Shown piece by piece: positions 1-8,691 of a DNA stretch of 64,000 nt. Position 1 is the stretch's first letter. Each line of letters opens with the position of its first letter. The position numbers were made by a program, and so were the translations under genes. Location of the stretch: contig NZ_JAJHVV010000013.1 in assembly GCF_023145695.1 (NCBI RefSeq), positions 1 through 64,000 on the forward strand, given 5' to 3'. The notes beneath the pieces are model-generated. The model searched no databases. It had not been told where the DNA came from and saw only the letters and a program-made list of their open reading frames with translations. The stretch is from Vibrio amylolyticus. Lineage in GTDB: Bacteria; Pseudomonadota; Gammaproteobacteria; Enterobacterales; Vibrionaceae.

Positions 1-40
1 GTTCTTCTTTTGTGATTCGTATCACTTGGAAGAGGCGGCC

Positions 41-68
41 ATTTTAGCGAGATAATCTTCAGTGTCAA
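41..68 (-). promoter_or_regulatory. rRNA-type promoter (proximal, P2-like)
   Basis: On the minus strand there is a -35 TTGACA (68-63), a 16-bp spacer and a -10 TAAAAT (46-41), followed by a GC-rich discriminator (GGCCGCC). This arrangement is typical of stringently controlled rRNA promoters. Transcription runs left out of the window, so an rRNA operon (or possibly a tRNA operon) is expected just beyond position 1. The rRNA genes themselves are not visible. Confidence 0.75.
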
Positions 69-157
69 ACACTTTTTTAAAATTTTCTCTTTTTGCTTTC
101 TAGCCTTGTCAACGTTGCTTGTTAGCCCGTAAGCCCTTGCTGTGTCAACGAGGAGGC

Positions 158-185
158 ATTATAGAGATCGAACTCACATTGGCAA
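158..185 (-). promoter_or_regulatory. rRNA-type promoter (distal, P1-like)
   Basis: The minus strand shows -35 TTGCCA (185-180), a 16-bp spacer and a perfect -10 TATAAT (163-158), then a GCCTCCTCG discriminator. An A/T-rich tract at about 188-215 lies directly upstream and could act as an UP element. Further TTGACA hexamers at 112-107 and 148-143 sit between this promoter and the proximal one. The tandem layout is that of a ribosomal RNA operon leader reading leftwards. Confidence 0.7.
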
Positions 186-331
186 GTATTATTTGTGAAA
201 AAATGCAAAAACAAGCATTAAGAGCTGCTTTTTCATTCAAATGGCTATTTAGTCTATTTTACACAGAGTAAATATACACCTTACCCCCAAACTTATGCAC
301 AACATTACCATTTCTCTATTAGTGGTTGCCT

Positions 332-357
332 AAAAAAAGCCACTTACGCGGCTTTTT
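332..357 (-). terminator. Terminator of cysJIH
   Basis: On the minus strand AAAAAGCC and GGCTTTTTTT flank a short loop and end in a T run, directly after the cysH stop codon. It separates the cys operon from the leftward rRNA-type promoters. Confidence 0.75.
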
Positions 358-374
358 AGTAGTCTTCGGTCTAA

Positions 375-1151
375 TTAAATTCCTGAACCGTATTGCTCAC
401 CATCATCTTCATGGAGACCACACTCTCTTTTCAATCCAAAAAATCGAGTTTCTTCTTCATTCATTCCTGGCTCCCACTTTTTAGACGTGTGGGTATCGCC
501 AACCGATAGATAGCCTTCTTCTCTAAGCGGGTGGTAAGGCAATCCATGTTTCTCTAAGTAGTAGTGGACATCCTTATTACTCCAATCGATCACAGGGAGG
601 AATTTGAACACTCCATTTTGTATAGAGAGTATCGGTAAGTTTGCTCGGCTACTTGACTGTTCTCTTCTTAATCCAGAAAACCATGTACCCACTTCTAACT
701 CATCTAGGGCGCGACGCATCGGTTCTACTTTATTCAGCTTATTGTATTTCTCAATTCCTTCTATACCTTTATCCCATAATTTTCCATAACGGGATTCTTG
801 CCAGTTCGGACTATGGTGTGAGCGATAGACCTTAAGGTTTAAGGTTAACTTCTGGCTAAGGTCATCAATAAACTGATACGTTTCAGGAAATAGATAGCCC
901 GTATCTGTCAATATGACAGGAATATCTGGCTCTTCTTGAGTGACTAAATGAAGCATCACCGCTGCTTGAATGCCAAAACTTGAAGAAACAGTATGAGTTC
1001 CTTCTAAATTATCTAAGGCCCATCTTACTCGTTGCTGCGCAGTTAGCCGTTCTAGCTCTGCATTAATTTCAGCAAGACGGATGATTTGCTCCGTCTTAGT
1101 TAATGAGAGTAGTTCTGCTAACTTCAATTTTGAAGTTACAGAGTTAAGCAT
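375..1151 (-). CDS. cysH: Phosphoadenylyl-sulfate (PAPS) reductase CysH
   Basis: Reduces PAPS to sulfite with thioredoxin in cytoplasmic assimilatory sulfate reduction. The 258-residue protein has the ATP-pyrophosphatase-like fold segments SSSFGIQAA (about 56-64) and LTDTGYLFPET (about 81-91), the GLRREQSSSR substrate loop, and the C-terminal ECGLH motif with catalytic Cys244. The paired cysteines that hold the 4Fe-4S cluster in APS reductases are absent, so PAPS rather than APS is the expected substrate. Its start overlaps the end of cysI by 8 bp, which implies translational coupling, and it is the last gene of cysJIH. Length is normal for the family. Confidence 0.95.
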   Translation of the reverse strand: MLNSVTSKLKLAELLSLTKTEQIIRLAEINAELERLTAQQRVRWALDNLEGTHTVSSSFGIQAAVMLHLVTQEEPDIPVILTDTGYLFPETYQFIDDLSQKLTLNLKVYRSHHSPNWQESRYGKLWDKGIEGIEKYNKLNKVEPMRRALDELEVGTWFSGLRREQSSSRANLPILSIQNGVFKFLPVIDWSNKDVHYYLEKHGLPYHPLREEGYLSVGDTHTSKKWEPGMNEEETRFFGLKRECGLHEDDGEQYGSGI

Positions 1152-2862
1152 AGAGATCCCTCTTTGATACTTTTACTTCGGCAATAATGCCAGCACGAAT
1201 AACAAAATCACCAAACGCTTCATTAGGCTCTCGTTCTTTTGACCATTGAGCAACTAACTGATCAATCTCTTCGAGTATCTGTTTATCGGTAATGTTCTCT
1301 TTATACATCTTAGGGACACGAGTGCCCGCTTTATTACCGCCGAGGTGAAGGTTATAACGATTCGGTGCTTTCCCCACCAACCCAATTTCAGCCAGCATTG
1401 CTCTTCCACAACCATTAGGACAACCAGTAACGCGTGTAATAATGCTATCGCTCTTAGAAATGCTATGCTTTTCTAGGATTGCTTCAATATCGGTTACAAA
1501 TTGAGGTAAGAAACGCTCTGCTTCTGCCATTGCCAATGGGCATGTAGGAAACGCTACACACGCCATTGAGTTTTTGCGCTGCTCACTGACTGCATCATCC
1601 ATTAAGCCGTATTCACGAGCGATCTTTTCAATCTTCGCTTTTTCTTTTGTAGGTACACCTGCGACAATCAAGTTTTGATTGGCAGTCATACGAAAATCAC
1701 CTTTATGTACTTTCGCAATTTCTGCTACGCCACTTTTTAATGGTTTGTTTGGGAAATCAAGTAAGCGACCATTCTCTATAAAGAGAGCAAGGTGATGTTT
1801 GCCATCGATTCCTTCAACCCAACCAATGCGGTCACCACGTTCAGTGAACTCATACGGACGGCTTTCACCAAAACTCACATCCGCACGCTTTTCTACTTCT
1901 GCTTTAAATACGTCTATTCCAACACGGTCTAATGTGTATTTGGTCTTCGCGTTCTTACGGTTTGAACGGTTACCCCAATCACGTTGTGTCGTTACTACTG
2001 CCGCAGCTACTTCCAACGTTTTCTCTAATGGAACAAATCCAAAGTCATCTGCTTTTCGAGCATAAGTTGAAGTGTCACCATGTGTCATGGCTAGGCCGCC
2101 ACCAACTAACACATTAAAGCCAACTAACTTTCCATTGTCGGCAATCGCAACAAAGTTCAGATCGTTAGCATGAACATCAACATCATTTTGCGGTGGAATC
2201 ACAACCGTTGTCTTAAACTTACGAGGTAAATAGTTGCTGCCTAATATAGGCTCTTCCGTTGTTTCTACTTTTTCACCATCCAGCCAGATCTCAGCGTAGG
2301 CTTTCGTCTTAGGTAATAGATGTTCACTTATTTTCTTCGCCCACTCATACGCTTCTTGATGAAGTTCTGATTCAACAGGGTTAGTCGTACAGAGTACGTT
2401 TCGGTTTACGTCACCCGCTGTTGCAATTGAATCAATACCAATGCTGTTTAACGTTTGATGCATTAACTTGATATTTGGCTTTAGAACACCATGGAACTGA
2501 AATGTTTGACGAGTCGTTAAACGCAGACTTCCATAACTGGTGTTTTCAGTCGCAAATTTGTCAATCGCTAACCATTGTTTCGGCGTGATGATACCGCCCG
2601 GCATACGTGCACGTAGCATTACATTATGTAAAGGCTCCAACTTTTGCTTTGCACGCTCTGCTCGAATATCACGGTCATCCTGCTGATACATGCCATGGAA
2701 ACGAATCAGTTGGAAGTTATCAGCCGTAAAACCACCCGTAATACGGTCTTGAAGATCATTTTCAATGGTTCCACGTAAAAAGTTACTTTCGCGTTTCAAA
2801 CGTTCATTGTCTGCTAATGGACCAAGCACTTGACCCAATACTTCTTGCTCTTGCTTGCTCAT
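1144..2862 (-). CDS. cysI: Sulfite reductase (NADPH) hemoprotein beta subunit CysI
   Basis: Carries out the six-electron reduction of sulfite to sulfide, using siroheme and a 4Fe-4S cluster, with electrons passed from CysJ. The 572-residue protein has the four cluster/siroheme cysteines: C435 and C441 (CVAFPTC) and C481 and C485 (CPNGC). Arg-rich sulfite-binding segments such as TRQTFQFHG are present near residue 115. The start codon overlaps the cysJ stop in a TAATG arrangement, and cysH follows with an 8-bp overlap. This gives one tightly coupled operon, cysJ-cysI-cysH. Confidence 0.96.
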   Translation of the reverse strand: MSKQEQEVLGQVLGPLADNERLKRESNFLRGTIENDLQDRITGGFTADNFQLIRFHGMYQQDDRDIRAERAKQKLEPLHNVMLRARMPGGIITPKQWLAIDKFATENTSYGSLRLTTRQTFQFHGVLKPNIKLMHQTLNSIGIDSIATAGDVNRNVLCTTNPVESELHQEAYEWAKKISEHLLPKTKAYAEIWLDGEKVETTEEPILGSNYLPRKFKTTVVIPPQNDVDVHANDLNFVAIADNGKLVGFNVLVGGGLAMTHGDTSTYARKADDFGFVPLEKTLEVAAAVVTTQRDWGNRSNRKNAKTKYTLDRVGIDVFKAEVEKRADVSFGESRPYEFTERGDRIGWVEGIDGKHHLALFIENGRLLDFPNKPLKSGVAEIAKVHKGDFRMTANQNLIVAGVPTKEKAKIEKIAREYGLMDDAVSEQRKNSMACVAFPTCPLAMAEAERFLPQFVTDIEAILEKHSISKSDSIITRVTGCPNGCGRAMLAEIGLVGKAPNRYNLHLGGNKAGTRVPKMYKENITDKQILEEIDQLVAQWSKEREPNEAFGDFVIRAGIIAEVKVSKRDLYA

Positions 2863-4730
2863 TAGTACACATCCCTTTGGTAGCGTTTCTCTTTACGTAA
2901 GTTATTAATGAATTCTTCAGCATCGTCGCGTGACATCTTTCCTTGCTGCTCAGCCACTTCGATCAAAGCCTCATGAACATCTTTCGCCATTCGAGTAGCA
3001 TCGCCACACACATAAATGTACGCGCCATCTTTTAGCCATTGCCATACTTGCTCAGCTTGCTCTAGCACTCGGTGCTGAACATAGACTTTTTCATGTTGGT
3101 CACGGCTGAATGCCACATCCAATTGAGAAAGCACACCAGATTTTAAGTACTTCTGCCATTCAACTTGGTAAAGAAAATCTTGTGTAAAGGTACGATCACC
3201 AAAGAAAAGCCAGTTTTTACCATCCGCATCACGATTATCACGCTCTTGAATGAAGCTACGGAAAGGGGCAATACCAGTACCAGGGCCAATCATGATCACA
3301 GGAGCAGAGTCATCTTGAGGAAGCTTGAAGTTGTTATTGTTTTCAATAAAGACTTTAACTTCTCCGCCCTCTTCTAGGCGCTGCGCTAAGAAGCTTGATG
3401 CACCGCCAAGTCGAGACTCTTCACCTTTTTGGTATTCAACAAGACCAACGGTTAAGTGTACTTCTTCGTCAACTTCCGTTTGGCTTGATGCAATAGAATA
3501 TAAACGAGGCGTTAATTTACGTAATAAGCCGACTAGGTCATCCGCTGATAGCTTGGTTTTCTTTTCAGCCAATACATCGACTATCTGCGTATTCCCAGCG
3601 TAAGCGCGCAGCTTATCTTTATCTTCCACCAGCTTTTGTAGCTTCTTACTACCAGAAAGCTCTGCATACTTAGTGACGAATTGTGGATTAGAAGCTGTAA
3701 TTTCAAACTTACTCACTAAAGCACTATGAATAGACAGACTTTCGCCATCCACTTCGACACTCTCAACGCCTGAAAGGCCGACTTTCGACAATATCTCATT
3801 GGCTAAATCTGAACTGTTTTCGTACCACACACCAAGAGCATCGCCTGCTTGATAGGTAATTCCAGAGTCTTCAAGATCGATTTCTATATGACGAACGTCT
3901 TTACCAGAATCTCGACCTGTGATTTTTTGGCTCGTTAATAAGCTCGCGGTATACGGATTCTGTTTTGTATATTGCGAGTGCCCTGCCGCTTGAGCTACTG
4001 GTAATTGCACCACCTCAGCTTCATTACCTGAAGATAAGTCCTCTTGAAGGATATCCAGTGCTTTACCACGCCACTCTTTTGCTTCTGTTTCGTAATCAAC
4101 ATCAAGATCGATACGATCAATAAAGGCTGTCGCACCTTGTTTAGATAAGTAAGCATCAAAATCTTTACCGGTTTGGCAAAAGAACTCATAGCTTGAATCA
4201 CCAAGGCCAATAACCGCATATTTTAAATTCGGTAATTTAGGCGCTTTCTTCGATTGTAAAAACTCGTGCAGCTCAATGGCATTATCTGGCGCTTCGCCTT
4301 CACCGTTGGTTGAAGCGACAATAATGACATGCGTCTCTTTCGCTAAGTTCTTGCCCTTATAATCACTGGCATCAAATAATTGCGATTCAACACCTAGCTG
4401 CTTCGCTTCATGCTCTAGTGCTTCTGCCACACCTTTCGCGTTTCCGGTTTGAGAAGCGAAGATGATCGTCAGCTTGCCCGCAGGTTTTGCGGCAACAACG
4501 GCTGCGGCTTGTGAAATAGGCGCTGAAGCAGCATTTGATTGCGTTTGACTCAGCCCCCAAAAATAACCACTTACCCAAGCAAGTTGATTCGCTGATAATT
4601 CTGAAACTGTTTGTTGAAGTTGTCCAATTTGCTGTTGATTAATAGGCGCTGTAAATGCAGCCTGATCATTTGCTGAAGTGTTTCCAGTTGACACTTCCTT
4701 TTGAGAGGACTCTTTCTTATTTAAAGACAT
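2862..4730 (-). CDS. cysJ: Sulfite reductase (NADPH) flavoprotein alpha subunit CysJ
   Basis: Passes electrons from NADPH through FAD and FMN to CysI. An N-terminal flavodoxin domain (IIFASQTGNAKG) is followed by a ferredoxin-reductase-like FAD domain (RLYSIASS) and an NADPH domain (GPGTGIAPFRSF). The protein ends in the aromatic tail YQRDVY typical of the family. An in-frame ATG exists at 4751, but I prefer 4730: a purine-rich AGGGA lies upstream of it, and family proteins as I recall them begin at MS. This gives 622 residues. It is the first gene of cysJIH. Confidence 0.93.
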   Translation of the reverse strand: MSLNKKESSQKEVSTGNTSANDQAAFTAPINQQQIGQLQQTVSELSANQLAWVSGYFWGLSQTQSNAASAPISQAAAVVAAKPAGKLTIIFASQTGNAKGVAEALEHEAKQLGVESQLFDASDYKGKNLAKETHVIIVASTNGEGEAPDNAIELHEFLQSKKAPKLPNLKYAVIGLGDSSYEFFCQTGKDFDAYLSKQGATAFIDRIDLDVDYETEAKEWRGKALDILQEDLSSGNEAEVVQLPVAQAAGHSQYTKQNPYTASLLTSQKITGRDSGKDVRHIEIDLEDSGITYQAGDALGVWYENSSDLANEILSKVGLSGVESVEVDGESLSIHSALVSKFEITASNPQFVTKYAELSGSKKLQKLVEDKDKLRAYAGNTQIVDVLAEKKTKLSADDLVGLLRKLTPRLYSIASSQTEVDEEVHLTVGLVEYQKGEESRLGGASSFLAQRLEEGGEVKVFIENNNNFKLPQDDSAPVIMIGPGTGIAPFRSFIQERDNRDADGKNWLFFGDRTFTQDFLYQVEWQKYLKSGVLSQLDVAFSRDQHEKVYVQHRVLEQAEQVWQWLKDGAYIYVCGDATRMAKDVHEALIEVAEQQGKMSRDDAEEFINNLRKEKRYQRDVY

Positions 4731-4846
4731 GGTCACGACATCCCTATTCATTGCGTGTCGATAGATTAACCACTCTTGCTAATAACAAGAAAGAATAGAT
4801 AAGTATGTTTTATAACTTTTTGGAAGATAAGAAGTGAAAGTGCTCT

Positions 4847-5077
4847 CTACTTTTGCTCTATTCGGACTTGAGAAAACCCAACTGCCATGGCTGATTTTGA
4901 AGCTAAATCAAGATCCATGTAGTGGCACTCTCCTCCGTGTGAATCTGTCAGTAGTACAAATCCACCACGAGCGTGACGAAACTCAACAACCCAGCTTCCC
5001 TCTTGAACAGAAGGCTCTATTATCGCTTCAACCAACTTATCTTCACGATACAAACTTCTTAATTCAGTAATCGTCAT
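4847..5077 (-). CDS. Small conserved-looking protein, function unknown
   Basis: A 76-residue acidic soluble protein (MTITELRSLYRED...) with no signal peptide or membrane segment. The sequence alternates short strands and helices (WVVEFRHARGGFVLLTD), suggesting a small alpha/beta fold. It lies upstream of cysJ on the same strand, about 115 bp away, so it may share regulation but is not tightly coupled. I do not recognise a family with certainty. The opposite strand also holds an open frame over the same interval. I prefer the minus strand because its composition looks like a real protein. Confidence 0.7.
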   Translation of the reverse strand: MTITELRSLYREDKLVEAIIEPSVQEGSWVVEFRHARGGFVLLTDSHGGECHYMDLDLASKSAMAVGFSQVRIEQK

Positions 5078-5180
5078 ATCACCACGCTTCCATTAAAAAA
5101 ATTCCATTACCGCCCTATAAGAATGGCTGATTCTGCTCAATCTGCTAATAAATTGCATGGTGATATAACGACTAGATATA

Positions 5181-5207
5181 AAAAACGCCACTTAATAAAG
5201 TGGCGTT
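5181..5207 (-). terminator. Terminator of the outer-membrane protein gene
   Basis: A perfect hairpin AACGCCACTT-AATA-AAGTGGCGTT lies just after the stop of the gene at 5233-5892. On the minus strand it ends in a T run. Confidence 0.85.
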
Positions 5208-5232
5208 ATAAGAAATATATTTAACGGCGCTG

Positions 5233-5892
5233 CTAGAATTGGAACTCAGCACCTAAGAACCAACCATTTACAAAGATGAACTCTTTTCCTAATGGTTCGT
5301 CAGCCTTGAATTGATCAGACTCAATATCAATGGTTCGGTAGCCACCTTTTAAGGCTAATTCACCTGAAGATACATTGATACGATATTGCATACCTGCGAT
5401 CAAGTCTGTTGTTTTTAACCCTTTGCTATCACCAAAGTCGACCTGACCAATAATGTCAAAGTTAGTATTTTCGATATTAATTAGAGCTTTACCGAACCAA
5501 TTAAAAGTTAGTTCATCAAACGTTTCGATCTTGCCCGTCGTTGCGTTTTTGTACTTTGTATTGGAAAACTGACTGAGTGCAATACCGAAGTCGAAGTCCA
5601 TTAATGCGTGATCAAATACAGTGTAGTAGAAGTTATAATCGTACTTGTCGAACGCCATATATTCAGCGTCAAGCGTTGTATAGCGGAACCCGACATTAGG
5701 TAAATATGGTAGATCATGTTCGAAAGCAATATTAAGAGAGGGTAGCTTCTCATCTTCACGTCGAACTTCGTTTACTTTGGTACTTCCCCACCACATATCA
5801 GCACCTAGGGTAACGCTGTTAGGTGACTGCGCATAAGCTGCTGATGAGCTAGCCAACATTAATAAAGCTAACCCAAATCCCCGAATATTCAT
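5233..5892 (-). CDS. TIGR04219-type outer-membrane beta-barrel protein
   Basis: A 219-residue protein with a clear signal peptide (MNIRGFGLALLMLASSSAAYA, cleavage near residue 22). Alternating amphipathic strands and a C-terminal phenylalanine (EFQF) are typical of barrels inserted by BAM. Length and the opening VTLGADMWWGS match the small TIGR04219 family of gammaproteobacterial outer-membrane proteins as I remember it. Its function is unknown. It is monocistronic, with a strong terminator, and sits between pspG and the cys region. Confidence 0.8.
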   Translation of the reverse strand: MNIRGFGLALLMLASSSAAYAQSPNSVTLGADMWWGSTKVNEVRREDEKLPSLNIAFEHDLPYLPNVGFRYTTLDAEYMAFDKYDYNFYYTVFDHALMDFDFGIALSQFSNTKYKNATTGKIETFDELTFNWFGKALINIENTNFDIIGQVDFGDSKGLKTTDLIAGMQYRINVSSGELALKGGYRTIDIESDQFKADEPLGKEFIFVNGWFLGAEFQF

Positions 5893-5990
5893 CCTATAAG
5901 ATCCCTAATTAAATAACTGTATTGATTGTGATCGATAATAATCGGGATGATAACACATTACATTCTCTATTTTTTGCTAAATTAAGAGGA

Positions 5991-6200
5991 TCAACGGGGA
6001 CTATAAACGTAGTTTTTAAAAAACCACACACCCACTGCGATAACGATAAGCCAAGGGAGTAGCTTAAAGACCACCCCAACCATACCCAATACACTTAATA
6101 CCAAGAATGAAAGAACTGTTGCAGCCAAAACTGTCATCATTGTGATACCAGTGACCAGTAATGTAGCGATAAAGACAAGTATAAATATCAGTTCAAACAT
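5991..6200 (-). CDS. pspG: Envelope stress response protein PspG
   Basis: A 69-residue inner-membrane protein with two or three hydrophobic stretches and the segment FKLLPWLIVIAVGVWFFK, which closely resembles E. coli PspG (MIKLLPWLLLAIAVVW). PspG is an effector of the phage-shock response, made when the inner membrane is damaged. A good ribosome site (AGGAG) precedes the ATG. A sigma-54 promoter lies 40-60 bp upstream, which fits control by PspF, although pspF itself is not in this window. Next to dusA, as in E. coli. Confidence 0.88.
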   Translation of the reverse strand: MFELIFILVFIATLLVTGITMMTVLAATVLSFLVLSVLGMVGVVFKLLPWLIVIAVGVWFFKNYVYSPR

Positions 6201-6241
6201 ATGTATCTCCTAAAGTATTCAATTGGAATCTATAGAGATAC

Positions 6242-6258
6242 TGCAGGTATCAAGCCAA
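6242..6258 (-). promoter_or_regulatory. Sigma-54 promoter of pspG
   Basis: The minus strand reads TTGGCTTGATACCTGCAG. The invariant GG (6256-6255) and GC (6244-6243) are separated by exactly 10 bp, the -24/-12 spacing required by RpoN. A/T-rich DNA upstream could hold PspF or IHF sites. Confidence 0.75.
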
Positions 6259-6296
6259 CTTTAAAATAAACATAAAATCAAAGAGTTAAAAACAAA

Positions 6297-6329
6297 AAAG
6301 GTGAGTATCAATAATGATAGCTCACCTTT
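6297..6329 (-). terminator. Terminator of dusA
   Basis: AAGGTGAG...CTCACCTT forms a stem extended by TATCA/TGATA. On the minus strand it is followed by a T run. It insulates pspG from dusA transcription. Confidence 0.8.
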
Positions 6330-6383
6330 CACATAAATATTGGTAAATTTCACCATGCTATATGGCGATAATTACACATTCCA

Positions 6384-7412
6384 CTATCTCGGTACTTTAG
6401 CCAACGCCGCTTCTAGCACTTCAATTCCAGAACCTGCTTTATGTGCGTTCTCACTAATGTATCTTCTCCACTGGCGTCCACCCGGCATTCCTTGAAACAA
6501 CCCCAGCATATGTCGTGAGATATGACCTAACTTAGCGCCACTTGCTAGCTGCTTTTCAATGTATGGATACATCATTTCGGCAATGTCATGACGTTCGATG
6601 ACAGGCTTATCGTGACCAAAAACTCGTTGATCAACGTCTGCTAATAAATAAGGGTTTTGGTACGCTTCACGGCCAACCATTACACCATCAAGATGTTGAA
6701 GATGCAGTTGCGTCTCTTCCAGTGTTTTTACACCACCATTAACAGCAATGACCAAATGAGGGAAATCTTTCTTAATTTGGTACGCTCTATCATAATCTAG
6801 CGGTGGGATCTCTCGATTCTCTTTCGGGCTTAGACCACTAAGCCATGCTTTACGAGCATGAATCGTAAATTGTTCACACTTCGCTTTCTCAGAAACGGTG
6901 GTGATAAAGTCAGTTAAGAACTCATACGAATCGTGATCATCAATACCAATTCGAGTTTTTACCGTAATAGGCATATCGGCTACGTCTTTCATTGCCGACA
7001 CACAATCTGCCACCAGCTGAGGCTCTGCCATTAAACATGCACCAAAGCGACCATTTTGAACACGGTCAGAAGGACAACCTACATTAAGGTTAATCTCATC
7101 ATAACCACGCTCTTGAGCAAGCTTGGCGCAAGTTGCAAGATCAACAGGATTAGAACCGCCTAATTGCAGCGCAAGAGGATGCTCTTCTTCGTTATACTCT
7201 AGAAAGTCTCCCTTCCCATGAATAATTGCACCTGTGGTAATCATCTCGGTGTAAAGCAGAGTATCTTTCGTCATTAGACGATGGAAGTAGCGACAATGGC
7301 GATCTGTCCAATCGAGCATGGGAGCAATCGAAAATCGGGAATGGTAGAAATGTGGGTTTTTCCCTTTCATTTCAACAGCATTAGTTGTTTTTTGAGTCGC
7401 ATCATTTTGCAT
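6384..7412 (-). CDS. dusA: tRNA-dihydrouridine(20/20a) synthase DusA (5' end rebuilt by island)
   Basis: FMN enzyme that reduces uridines 20/20a in the tRNA D-loop. Visible motifs are APMLDWTDRHCR (about 32-43), TEMITTGAI, NLNVGCPSDRVQNGRFGACLM with the catalytic Cys, and the FMN phosphate region (AVNGGVKT, DGVMVGREAY). The 342-residue protein is intact. Its first 34 codons lie in a direct repeat that recurs at 23198-23330, so the 5' end and promoter were supplied by the integrated island. The displaced original differs by one base in this stretch (codon 19: Asn here, Ser there). Confidence 0.95.
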   Translation of the reverse strand: MQNDATQKTTNAVEMKGKNPHFYHSRFSIAPMLDWTDRHCRYFHRLMTKDTLLYTEMITTGAIIHGKGDFLEYNEEEHPLALQLGGSNPVDLATCAKLAQERGYDEINLNVGCPSDRVQNGRFGACLMAEPQLVADCVSAMKDVADMPITVKTRIGIDDHDSYEFLTDFITTVSEKAKCEQFTIHARKAWLSGLSPKENREIPPLDYDRAYQIKKDFPHLVIAVNGGVKTLEETQLHLQHLDGVMVGREAYQNPYLLADVDQRVFGHDKPVIERHDIAEMMYPYIEKQLASGAKLGHISRHMLGLFQGMPGGRQWRRYISENAHKAGSGIEVLEAALAKVPR

Positions 7413-7443
7413 CTTTTTGCCCTATTTAACCCGAAATTCGACC
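7311..7443. repeat. Left attachment repeat of the dusA island (attL)
   Basis: 133 bp covering the first 34 codons of dusA and 31 bp upstream. It matches 23198-23330 with a single mismatch (T in the run at about 7357, C in the other copy). The identity breaks abruptly at both ends, which defines the limits of the duplicated target. Crossover probably lies in the codons for SIAPMLD. Confidence 0.92.
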
Positions 7444-7566
7444 TTTTTTTAGCTTGGTGACCCGTGATTGACCCACCAAACCAACCGAAATAAACATTAA
7501 GCAGCCAAAATAGCCTCGTTAATGCCGATACCCCGATTCAAATCATGTTTTATTTAAAGAGCGGGG

Positions 7567-7595
7567 ATTCTACATCAAGTTTCTCGCTCACCCAA
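7567..7595 (-). promoter_or_regulatory. Promoter of the rebuilt dusA (island-borne)
   Basis: On the minus strand: -35 TTGGGT (7595-7590), 17-bp spacer, -10 TAGAAT (7572-7567), GC-rich discriminator. The same promoter architecture, TTGGGC-17-TAGAAT, is found upstream of the displaced dusA start at 23434-23462. The -35 lies 16 bp from the integrase start codon, so dusA and int promoters must overlap. Confidence 0.65.
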
Positions 7596-7611
7596 GCATG
7601 AGGACTTTCGT

Positions 7612-8691
7612 ATGGCCAGTTACCATATTGAAAAAATAGCAACGGCATCTAAACAAGGCAAAGGCTACCGATGTCGCATTCGTGAGCGCCGTAATGGTGT
7701 AAGTGTTATCGATAAGAGTAAGTTCTTTGCCACTAAAAAAGCGGCAGAAACTTGGGGGAAACGAGAAGTCTCTATAATAGAAGGAGTTGGAGTCGGAGGT
7801 TACTTCCCAACAGATGAAACTATTGGCGATTTGCTAAAAATGGCACTTACCGATCCCACTCTTAGCACTAAGCGAACTAAACGTTCTAACCTAAAGCAAT
7901 TACTTGAGTATCCGATCAGTTTAATTCCTCTCAAAGAATTTAACGAGAATCACCTAATCGGTCATTGTAACTACCGAATAGAGATAGATGAAGTTCAGGC
8001 TCAGACAGTCGCGGTTGATGTATCTAACTTAAGGTCGATATTTAAGAAAGCTAAAGCAATGTGGGGAATGGCTATCAATGATCATGTATTTAAACAAGCC
8101 CATCCGACTTTGGTCTACATGGGCTTAGTAAAAAAGAGCACTCGACGTAGCCGCCGACCAACTCAAGAAGAAATTAAATTGCTTCATCAGGCGCTTTCCG
8201 AATTAGAGCAATCGCCGAAGTGCTGTATTCCCTACTCCACTATCTTTGAATTCTCTATTTTAACCTGTATGCGTATTGGTGAAGTTTGTTCTATTCGCTG
8301 GGAAGATGTGAACGAAATTCAAAGAGCGGTACGAGTGCGAGATAGAAAAGATCCTCGTAAAAAGGAAGGTAATCATCAATGGGTTCCTTTGCTTGGAGAC
8401 GCCTGGGATATCTTGCAGAGACAACCCAGAGATAGTGAACTCATCTTTCCTTATCACTCTCGAAGTATCACTGCTGGATTTCGTAGAACACGAAAAGAGT
8501 TAGGTATAGAGGATTTGCGTTACCACGACTTAAGACGAGAAGGAGCAAGCCGATTATTTGAAGCTGGATTTACTATTGAAGAAGTCGCACAAGTGACTGG
8601 GCATCGTTCGCTAAATATCTTATGGCAGGTTTATACCGAGCTGTATCCCAACTCCTTGCAAGGTAAGAAAGTTAAGTCGGTGCTTACTTAG
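7612..8691 (+). CDS. Tyrosine-type site-specific integrase (dusA-specific)
   Basis: A 359-residue phage-type integrase. The C-terminal catalytic residues are all visible: Arg221 (CMRIGEV), the HDLR box with His305 and Arg308 (RYHDLRREGASRLFEAG), His331 (TGHRS) and the nucleophile Tyr341 (WQVYTELYP). The N-terminal part (about 1-180) holds the arm-binding and core-binding regions. It starts at ATG after GAGGA and sits directly beside the attL repeat in dusA, as expected for the enzyme that inserts and excises this island. Confidence 0.93.
   Translation: MASYHIEKIATASKQGKGYRCRIRERRNGVSVIDKSKFFATKKAAETWGKREVSIIEGVGVGGYFPTDETIGDLLKMALTDPTLSTKRTKRSNLKQLLEYPISLIPLKEFNENHLIGHCNYRIEIDEVQAQTVAVDVSNLRSIFKKAKAMWGMAINDHVFKQAHPTLVYMGLVKKSTRRSRRPTQEEIKLLHQALSELEQSPKCCIPYSTIFEFSILTCMRIGEVCSIRWEDVNEIQRAVRVRDRKDPRKKEGNHQWVPLLGDAWDILQRQPRDSELIFPYHSRSITAGFRRTRKELGIEDLRYHDLRREGASRLFEAGFTIEEVAQVTGHRSLNILWQVYTELYPNSLQGKKVKSVLT

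Noticed and set aside
4834..5070. Plus-strand frame opposite the small gene at 4847-5077
   Set aside because: The minus-strand frame has the more protein-like composition; only one can be kept.
5909..6094. 61-codon minus-strand frame overlapping pspG
   Set aside because: Shadow of pspG in another frame; PspG itself is recognisable.
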